Origin: Thermohalobaculum sp964475765
Lineage (GTDB): Bacteria > Pseudomonadota > Alphaproteobacteria > Rhodobacterales > Rhodobacteraceae
DNA: 11,033 nucleotides
Direction: 5' to 3'
Assembly: GCA_964475765.1 (NCBI GenBank)
Contig: CAYYZH010000149.1
Coordinates: forward strand, 1 to 11,033
Both the position numbers and the translations under genes were made by a program. The notes under the pieces were generated by a model. That model ran no database searches, had not been told where the DNA came from, and saw nothing but the letters and a program-made list of their open reading frames with translations. Numbering within the stretch: the stretch's first letter is position 1; each line of letters starts with the position of its first letter. Positions 5,809-11,033 of the stretch are shown in pieces.

Positions 5809-6734
5809 CCCGGACCGCCCTCCGTCGGCCAATAGATGCCGAGATCGTGGCGGCGTTCGTGGAACTGTTCGATGTTCTTGAGGACCTCCGGGTCGGCCTC
5901 GGCCACCACGAAAGCGAGCAGGGTCTCGAGGAACGCAGCCAGCGCCACTGTCGAGTTGAAGACCTGCGGCGTCTCTGTCGGCACCAAAAACCGAACGGCT
6001 GCATCGATCATGATGGGCGCTGCCAGACTGTCGGAAATGGCGATCACAGGCACGTCCTGCGCATGGGCCTGCATCACCGCATCGACAACCTCGCGGCGCC
6101 ACGGTTTGAAGGTCATCGCGACCAGCACATCCCGGTGATCCGCCCGCGCGAGATCATCGGTCGGCAGTGAGCCTGCGTTCGGGATGGCCGTGATGCCGTC
6201 CAGCGCCATGCCCGCAACATAGGTAAAGTTGCGCGCCATCGGGTTCGCGACCCCGACGCCGAGCACATAGGTCCGGCGCGCCGCAATGATCCGGTCGGCG
6301 GCGGCCTTCAGCGCGGCAGGCTCGTTCGCCGAATAAAGGCTCTCGATGTTGTCGAACGCCGCCGCTGCCATGTTGGCATAGAGCGCGTCGAGCCGTCCGC
6401 CCCGGCCCAGCTCCTGCAGCCAGCGCGCCTTGTCGGGAAAGCTGTCCCGCCCGCTGAGAACCTGATCGCGAAAGGGCGCGCGCATGTCGTCGAACCCTGT
6501 GAACCCGACCGCGCGCGCCAGTCGGACCAGTGTGTTCGGTTTGATATCCGCCGCATCAGCGATCTCGCGCACCGAACGGACGCTGACCGCTTCGGGCTGG
6601 TCCAGCACCCAGCGCGCCGCTTTTGCCAGCTCCGGTGTCAGTTCCGGCAACGCCTGAACCAGCCGGTCCAGCACATCGGTGACGGCGGCGTTTTCTGCGT
6701 CTGGTGAGCCGCTTGGTACATTCATATCATTCAT
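5805..6734 (-). CDS. MurR/RpiR-family transcriptional regulator
   Basis: The protein has 309 residues. The N-terminal helix-turn-helix (HTH_6) lies at about 50-90, with SVRSVREIADAADIKPNTLV followed by RLARAVGFTGFDDMR. A SIS sugar/ligand-binding domain spans about 140-270 (RTYVLGVGVANPMARNF, later VPVIAISDS). RpiR regulators usually sense a phosphorylated sugar through the SIS domain, but in proteobacteria several control other catabolic genes, so the ligand here is open. The gene is first in the five-gene operon, overlaps the Rieske gene by 4 nt, and is divergent from the FAD dehydrogenase gene, so it probably controls both directions. ATG 6734 is used, although no good Shine-Dalgarno sequence precedes it; ATG 6725 (residue 4) is an alternative. 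A possible operator overlaps this start, which would fit autoregulation. Confidence 0.9.
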   Translation of the reverse strand: MNDMNVPSGSPDAENAAVTDVLDRLVQALPELTPELAKAARWVLDQPEAVSVRSVREIADAADIKPNTLVRLARAVGFTGFDDMRAPFRDQVLSGRDSFPDKARWLQELGRGGRLDALYANMAAAAFDNIESLYSANEPAALKAAADRIIAARRTYVLGVGVANPMARNFTYVAGMALDGITAIPNAGSLPTDDLARADHRDVLVAMTFKPWRREVVDAVMQAHAQDVPVIAISDSLAAPIMIDAAVRFLVPTETPQVFNSTVALAAFLETLLAFVVAEADPEVLKNIEQFHERRHDLGIYWPTEGGPG

Positions 6735-6774
6735 GATTGACTTAGGTACATTCGTTCGCTAGCGCTGTCTAGCG
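6715..6774. promoter_or_regulatory. Candidate regulator-binding sites around the regulator start codon
   Basis: GGTACATTC occurs twice, at 6715-6723 and 6745-6753, exactly 30 bp apart. Between them, TCATTCATGATTGA is a near-palindrome (12 of 14 positions) centred on the ATG of the regulator. CGCTAG (6757-6762) and CTAGCG (6769-6774) form a further 6-bp inverted repeat. On the minus strand TAGACA (complement of 6767-6772) resembles a -35 box, but no good -10 follows. These are plausible operator and promoter elements for the RpiR-type regulator; binding is inferred. Confidence 0.35.
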
Positions 6775-6831
6775 TGTTTGCGACCTCGGAGCGTCGCTCA
6801 CCGATTGGGCGTCGTAGGGTGCTGTGCTCAG

Positions 6832-6915
6832 ACGAATTTGGATCGAGAAGGTGATGAGGGAGCGGGTTTCGACGAACGAGCGCGGGGCCGACTGATCACT
6901 GCAATCCAAATTCGT
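6832..6915. repeat. Perfect 12-bp inverted repeat in the divergent control region
   Basis: ACGAATTTGGAT (6832-6843) and ATCCAAATTCGT (6904-6915) are exact reverse complements separated by 60 bp, upstream of the FAD dehydrogenase gene at 6948. The 7-mer ATTCGTT at the right arm recurs at 6750-6756 near the regulator start. The arms could be two regulator sites that allow looping, or a stem in the leader RNA of the dehydrogenase gene. The rest of 6735-6947 shows no gene. Confidence 0.6.
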
Positions 6916-6947
6916 TGAAGACGCACCCATGGGGTTGGAGAATTGCG

Positions 6948-9374
6948 ATGGTTCCGGATCAGGCACGCGTGGTCATCATCGGCGGCGGCATCATGGGATG
7001 CGGGCTTGCCTATCATCTGGCCCACGAAGGTTGGACCGATGTGGTGCTGCTGGAGAAGGCCGAACTGACCTCCGGCTCGACCTGGCACGCGGCAGGGCAG
7101 ATCACGCACTCAACCTCGTCCCACGCGCTGGGCCGCTGTGTCGGATACAACATCGATCTCTATGCGAATGTGCTCGAGGCCGAGACCGGGCAGGGCGTCA
7201 CCTGGCATGGCTGCGGCTCGCTCAGGCTGGCCTACACCGATGACGAAGTGGATTGGCTCAAGCAGACGATCTCGGTCGGCGCGGCGCTCGGCTTTCCCAT
7301 GGAGATGGTCGGCCCGGACCGGATCCGCGAGCTGCATCCCTTCTACAATCTCGACGGCGTGCAGGGCGCGCTGCACACCCCCGATGACGGCCATGTCGAT
7401 CCGGCAGGCGCCGCCTTTGCGCTGGCGGCTGGCGCGCGCAAACTCGGTGCGAAGATCATCCGCCGCTGCCGTGCCACCAATGTCACGCAAACCACCAATG
7501 GCGAGTGGCAGGTCGAGACCGAGCAGGGCACCATCACCTGCGAACACGTCGTCAACGCCGGCGGCACGTATGCCAAACAAGTCGGCGCGTGGTCCGGGCT
7601 CGACATCCCCACGACCTCGATGACGCACCACTATCTGGTGACCGACACAGTGCCGGAGTTTCAGGAGCTCGATACCGAGCTGCCCGTCGTGCGCGACGAT
7701 GCTCAGGTCTCCGGCTATATCCGCATGGAACAAAAATCCGGCCTGATCGGCATCTATGAGAAAGCCAATCCCAACACGGTCTGGGAAGACGGCTGCCCGT
7801 GGGAGGCGGAGAACGAGCTCTTTGAGCCGGACTACGATCGCATCATGCCGTGGCTTGAGAACGCCATGGAGCGCATGCCGATCCTCGCGGAACTCGGCAT
7901 CAAGCGCGAGGTACATGGAGCCATCAGTCATCCGCCCGATGGCAATCCGCTGATCGGGCCTGCGCCGGGGCTTGCCAACTATTGGCTCAACTGCGGCTGT
8001 CAGATTGGCATCGGCTGGGGGCCTGGCCTGACCCGCGAGCTGGCCCGCTGGATGGTGCATGGCTCTGCCGATATCTCAATGCGCGAATTCGATCCCCGCC
8101 GCTTCGGACCGTATGCCGATCAGGACTATCAGGTGACCAAGGCGCGCGAGGATTATCTTCTCCGCCACGAAATTCCGTACCCGCATTTCAATCGGCCAGA
8201 CGCGCGGCCGATCAAAACCTCGCCCTTTTATGCGCACCTCAAGGGCGCAGGCGCGGTCCACGAGGAGGTCTATGGCTGGGAGCGTCCCCGGTTTTTCGCG
8301 CGCGGGATCGAGCAGCGCGACCACTACGGCTTCACGCGAACCGCCGTGCACGACATGGTCGCCGCGGAATGCCACGGGGTGCAGACCGCTGCCGGGCTGA
8401 TGGACATCTCGTCCTTTGCCAAGATCGAGGTGTCGGGCGCGGGTGCCGATGCGCTGCTGGAACGTCTTGCGGCGAACCGGATGCCGAAACGCGAGGGCGG
8501 GGTGGCGCTGACCCACTTCCTGAACGGGCGCGGCCGGATCGAGGTCGAGGCCACCGTGGTGCGCCTTGGCGAGAACTGGCTTTACCTTACCTGCGCGGCG
8601 TTCTTCGAACGGCGTCTGGTGGATTGGCTGACACGTCACATTGCCCCCGGAGAGGATGTCACCGTTCACAATGTGTCGTCGGACTACGCAGCGTTGGCTC
8701 TGCAAGGCCCGAAGGCGCGGGAGATCCTGTCCGCCTGCACGGAAGCACCACTGGACAATGCGGCCTTCCCCTGGCTCAAGGCGCGCGACATCGAGGTTGC
8801 GGGCCAACCCGTCACGGCGATCCGCATGTCCTATACCGGCGAGCAGGGGTATGAGCTGCACGGTCCCGCCGCCCATCTCGCACCGATCTTCGAGGCGATC
8901 ACAAAGGCGGGCGAACCGCTGGGCATGGTCCACTACGGCTCGTTTGCGATGAACGCCATGCGGATGGAGAAGGCGTTCAAGGGCGCAGGCGAGTTGACCA
9001 ACGAAGTCACGCTGCCAGAGGCGGACGTGATGCGCTTTGTCAAACTCGACAAGGACTTCCTCGGAAAGCCCGAAACCGAAAGATCTCTCGCCTCGGACCT
9101 GCCGTGGATCTGCGCCTATCTCGAGGTCGACGCCGACGGGAACGCCGACGGCAATGGCGGTGAAGGTGTGCTGAAGGACGGCCGCCAGATCGGCGCCGTC
9201 AGTTCCATCGCCTTCGGGCACCGCACGCAGAAACTGCTGGCCTTTGCCTATATCGAGCCGGAGCACGCCGCGCCGGGCACTGCGCTTGAGGTGGTTGTCA
9301 TGGGCCAGCCGCGCGCTGCCAAGGTGTTGGACCAGCCGGTATACGATCCGGAGAACCTCCTGCCCCGGGCCTGA
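6948..9374 (+). CDS. FAD-dependent demethylating dehydrogenase fused to GcvT domain (dimethylglycine/sarcosine dehydrogenase family)
   Basis: The protein has 808 residues, the usual size for bacterial dimethylglycine/sarcosine dehydrogenase-like proteins. Residues 8-370 are a DAO-type FAD domain: VVIIGGGIMGCG (8-19) binds the dinucleotide and SGSTWHAAGQ (42-51) contains H47, the position of the covalent flavin His in dimethylglycine dehydrogenase. A short FAO_M linker (about 370-425) is followed by a GcvT aminomethyltransferase domain (about 425-690, with YTGEQGYELHGP near 629-640) and a GcvT C-terminal barrel (about 691-805). Such enzymes oxidise an N-methyl group and pass the C1 unit to tetrahydrofolate. 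The exact amine is not predictable. ATG 6948 has GGAG 7 nt upstream; a TTG at 6915 would add 11 unlikely residues and overlap the inverted repeat. The gene is divergent from the Rieske operon, so it probably removes methyl groups remaining after the oxygenase step. Probably cytoplasmic. Confidence 0.9.
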   Translation: MVPDQARVVIIGGGIMGCGLAYHLAHEGWTDVVLLEKAELTSGSTWHAAGQITHSTSSHALGRCVGYNIDLYANVLEAETGQGVTWHGCGSLRLAYTDDEVDWLKQTISVGAALGFPMEMVGPDRIRELHPFYNLDGVQGALHTPDDGHVDPAGAAFALAAGARKLGAKIIRRCRATNVTQTTNGEWQVETEQGTITCEHVVNAGGTYAKQVGAWSGLDIPTTSMTHHYLVTDTVPEFQELDTELPVVRDDAQVSGYIRMEQKSGLIGIYEKANPNTVWEDGCPWEAENELFEPDYDRIMPWLENAMERMPILAELGIKREVHGAISHPPDGNPLIGPAPGLANYWLNCGCQIGIGWGPGLTRELARWMVHGSADISMREFDPRRFGPYADQDYQVTKAREDYLLRHEIPYPHFNRPDARPIKTSPFYAHLKGAGAVHEEVYGWERPRFFARGIEQRDHYGFTRTAVHDMVAAECHGVQTAAGLMDISSFAKIEVSGAGADALLERLAANRMPKREGGVALTHFLNGRGRIEVEATVVRLGENWLYLTCAAFFERRLVDWLTRHIAPGEDVTVHNVSSDYAALALQGPKAREILSACTEAPLDNAAFPWLKARDIEVAGQPVTAIRMSYTGEQGYELHGPAAHLAPIFEAITKAGEPLGMVHYGSFAMNAMRMEKAFKGAGELTNEVTLPEADVMRFVKLDKDFLGKPETERSLASDLPWICAYLEVDADGNADGNGGEGVLKDGRQIGAVSSIAFGHRTQKLLAFAYIEPEHAAPGTALEVVVMGQPRAAKVLDQPVYDPENLLPRA

Positions 9375-9452
9375 CGGGACCCATCCACGACGCTTGCGCC
9401 CGGCCCAATCCTCGCCCATGATCGACCCACAGCCAGAAGGGGAGGTCCAGCG

Positions 9453-9749
9453 ATGTGCCAGATCTTTGCCGGGCAGGATCCGGCGACCTATACCAGCATC
9501 ACCCGATCGCTGCGTCTGAACGGGCAGTCCACTTCGATCCGGCTCGAGGCCGCCTATTGGGAAATGCTGGACAAGATCGCGCATGAGGAGGGGTTCACGA
9601 CCCCGGCCTTCATCTCGAAGCTGCATGCCGAGGTGCTGGAACTCAAGGGCGAGGCCCAGAACTTCACATCGCTGCTGCGCTGTGCCTGTCTCCAGCATCT
9701 CAAGCGTGAGGCGGGTCTTCTCGGGGACCCCGCGATCGCCGCGGAGTGA
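9453..9749 (+). CDS. Ribbon-helix-helix domain protein (RHH_4-like)
   Basis: The protein has 98 residues. A short N-terminal part (MCQIFAGQDPATYTSITRSL) leads into LNGQSTSIRLEAAYWEMLD and KIAHEEGFTTPAFISKLHAEV, which fit the beta-strand, helix, helix pattern of the RHH_4 family (PF13467). A later NFTSLLRCACLQHL segment is also typical of that family. RHH domains usually dimerise and bind DNA through the paired strands, but these alphaproteobacterial proteins are largely uncharacterised. The start ATG 9453 has a strong GGGGAGG 7 nt upstream. The gene follows the dehydrogenase by 78 bp on the same strand; that gap shows no terminator, so cotranscription is possible. It has its own good ribosome binding site and may be unrelated to the catabolic cluster. 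No clear intrinsic terminator follows. Confidence 0.85.
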   Translation: MCQIFAGQDPATYTSITRSLRLNGQSTSIRLEAAYWEMLDKIAHEEGFTTPAFISKLHAEVLELKGEAQNFTSLLRCACLQHLKREAGLLGDPAIAAE

Positions 9750-10014
9750 CGCCTGTCCCGGCTCTGCCCTTGTAACACCCACCTGTGAACGTCCGGACCC
9801 TGCACAAACTGCGGGGTGCTCGGCACGGTGCAAAGGCTGAGGTGCACGCGCCAACCAGCGTGCGCACGGATATGAACCTCTGCCAGCGCGGGCTGCCCTG
9901 TGCCCCGCAAGAGCGTGCATATATTAAAAGAAGATATGGGGATTGAGAACCACCGTAGATTGAGCATACCAATAGGGTGGAACTGTAATTCAGACAAAGA
10001 CCGGTTGCTGCGCC
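9750..10014 (+). other. Intergenic region with palindromes and a -10-like element
   Basis: No convincing gene lies in this 265-bp gap. GTGC-TCG-GCAC (9816-9826), GTGCACGC paired with GCGTGCGCAC (9842-9867, 2-nt bulge) and a GCGGG/CCCGC pair near 9888-9908 could form small hairpins, none followed by a T run. TATATT (9920-9925) in a short AT-rich stretch resembles a -10 box for the receptor gene to the right, but no good -35 was found. Confidence 0.35.
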
Positions 10015-11033
10015 TTGAAGCCAATCTCGACACATCTTCTGCAATGGGCAGTGGCTCTGATCATTTCGGCTGGTGTGCTGGCGATCAGCCTGTTCACGGA
10101 ATTGGAGGCCACGGCTCAGACTGCCGAACCAGAGCCTCTGGTGGTGCCGTTCACGTCTATCCCGCCATTCATGCAGATCGACGCCGATGGAGAGCGTTCG
10201 GGCTTCATCGTGGACCTGTCCGAACTCATCGGCTCCGAAATCGGCGTCCCCGTTGAATATCTCGAGGTTGCGAATTCTCGGGAGTTCGTTGCTGCGCAGG
10301 TCTCTGGCAACGCCCAGCTTATCGCCGGGATACTCAAACTCCCGCCATTGGCGCAGTCGAACGTCTTTTCGCAAACGGTCGCATCGGATGCTCTGCGTCC
10401 CGCCGTTCTCGAACGAAATCGCGAGCTTTTTCAGACCGGAGAGATCGCCGGTCGGCGCATTGCAGTCGTGCCTCCGGCGCTGGGCTCCGAAGAGCCGATC
10501 TTGGAGAAGAATACCCCGGTTGAGTTCGAAAGCCCGTTCGGGGCTGTTATGGCGCTTCTTGCAGGTGACGTGGATGCCGTGCTTCTTGCCAATCCTATCG
10601 TCTATGGCCTCGCCCGGCAGGCCGGTGTCGACGGCCGAATAGCATTTGTCGGCAAGCCATTGCGCGAAGCCACGAGGCATGTGGCTCTGCACGAAAGCCG
10701 GGCGGATCTGCTGGAGCCGATCAACGAAGCCATCACGCGATTGGAGGGAGATGGGCGGCTCGACGCGCTGCGTCTGCGCTACAACATTTCCGTACCGGCC
10801 CCGCCGCCGGAAACGCTCACGGTCGGGATCAACCACGCACCGCCCTATGGGCTTATCGATGGGGATGGCAGTATCTCGGGGTTCACCGCAGAGATGTGGA
10901 CCGAACTCGCGTCGCGCGCCAATCTGGCCATTCAGTTCCAAGCCGTCTCCGGAGAGGTCTATAGCGCGGGGCCGACGGCTGCGAGCGGACTGGACGCGGC
11001 GGGGCTCCTGTTCATCTCTGAACAGCGCGCAGC
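10015..11033 (+). CDS. Tandem SBP_bac_3 periplasmic-domain receptor, probably a sensor protein (partial, runs off right edge)
   Basis: The frame stays open to the window end, giving about 339 residues of an incomplete protein. Residues 1-34 look like a signal peptide or signal anchor: MKPISTHLLQ, a hydrophobic WAVALIISAGVLAISLF, then an ATA site before QTAEPEP. Residues about 41-255 form one extracellular solute-binding domain (LVVPFTSIPPFMQID, RSGFIVDLSELIGSEIGV, LLAGDVDAVLLANP, near-end EAITRLEGDGRLDALRLRY). A second begins near 266 (ETLTVGINHAPPYGLIDGDG, SGFTAEMWTELASRA). Tandem SBP_bac_3 domains at the N-terminus are typical of BvgS/EvgS-like kinases and some GGDEF/EAL proteins, so a membrane signalling protein is likely; the output domain is not visible. 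The start is uncertain: TTG 10015 is chosen because it directly precedes the signal sequence. ATT 9988, with AGGGTGGA upstream, is an unusual alternative; a stop at 9973 bounds the frame. Confidence 0.75.
   Translation, partial: MKPISTHLLQWAVALIISAGVLAISLFTELEATAQTAEPEPLVVPFTSIPPFMQIDADGERSGFIVDLSELIGSEIGVPVEYLEVANSREFVAAQVSGNAQLIAGILKLPPLAQSNVFSQTVASDALRPAVLERNRELFQTGEIAGRRIAVVPPALGSEEPILEKNTPVEFESPFGAVMALLAGDVDAVLLANPIVYGLARQAGVDGRIAFVGKPLREATRHVALHESRADLLEPINEAITRLEGDGRLDALRLRYNISVPAPPPETLTVGINHAPPYGLIDGDGSISGFTAEMWTELASRANLAIQFQAVSGEVYSAGPTAASGLDAAGLLFISEQRA

Noticed and set aside
5809..6102. N-terminal extension of the Rieske gene
   Set aside because: The extra 98 residues are Arg/Gly-rich, without family similarity, and lie inside the regulator gene. 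ATG 5808 has a strong ribosome binding site and the ATGA overlap.
6915..6947. TTG start for the FAD dehydrogenase
   Set aside because: The added residues are not part of the FAD fold, and ATG 6948 has GGAG at 7 nt and begins just before the dinucleotide-binding strand.
8076..9920. 614-codon open frame on the minus strand, and a similar one at 7110-8060
   Set aside because: Both are antisense to the well-supported FAD/GcvT gene, His/Arg/Gly-rich and without motifs: typical GC-rich shadow frames.
9700..10941. 413-codon open frame on the minus strand
   Set aside because: It is antisense to the receptor gene, whose + strand frame shows a signal peptide and two solute-binding domains. The minus-strand product has no recognisable domain.

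Overview
The window looks like chromosomal DNA from a GC-rich alphaproteobacterium, most likely of the marine Rhodobacterales/roseobacter type. This is inferred from the base composition, the mix of families (a dimethylglycine-dehydrogenase-like FAD/GcvT fusion, a quaternary-amine-type Rieske oxygenase, short RTX proteins, an Rhodobacterales-style RHH protein) and GC-rich third codon positions. No rRNA, tRNA, CRISPR array, insertion sequence or phage gene was recognised.

Layout. (1) Positions 2-148 (+) hold the tail of an unidentified gene. (2) Positions 176-2382 (-) hold two tandem paralogous RTX (hemolysin-type calcium-binding repeat) genes. Each is a complete unit with its own upstream box, a leader hairpin covering the Shine-Dalgarno sequence, and a near-identical intrinsic terminator, so the whole transcription unit appears to have been duplicated. 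(3) Positions 2477-6734 (-) hold a tightly packed five-gene operon, read right to left: MurR/RpiR-type regulator, Rieske oxygenase, DsbA/HCCA-isomerase-like protein, Asp/Glu racemase/maleate isomerase-like protein, and a sulfotransferase-like protein. Junctions are 4- or 8-nt overlaps or gaps of 3-10 nt. (4) A 213-bp divergent control region (6735-6947) carries short direct repeats and a perfect 12-bp inverted repeat. (5) Positions 6948-9374 (+) encode an 808-aa FAD-dependent demethylating dehydrogenase fused to a GcvT-type folate domain. (6) Positions 9453-9749 (+) encode a small ribbon-helix-helix protein. (7) From about 10015 (+) a secreted or membrane receptor with tandem SBP_bac_3 domains runs off the right edge.

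How the genes may work together. The Rieske enzyme has a Glu at the bridging position used by quaternary-ammonium oxygenases, and the divergent FAD/GcvT enzyme is of the type that oxidises N-methyl groups onto tetrahydrofolate. With an RpiR sensor between them, the locus is best read as a regulated catabolic cluster for an N-methylated compound (a betaine or a methylated N-heterocycle). The isomerase-like and racemase-like genes suggest the substrate has a carbon skeleton needing rearrangement, rather than simple glycine betaine. The substrate is unknown. The Rieske reductase partner and any transporter are not in the window. This cluster and the SD-covering hairpins of the RTX pair are the two most interesting parts of the window.
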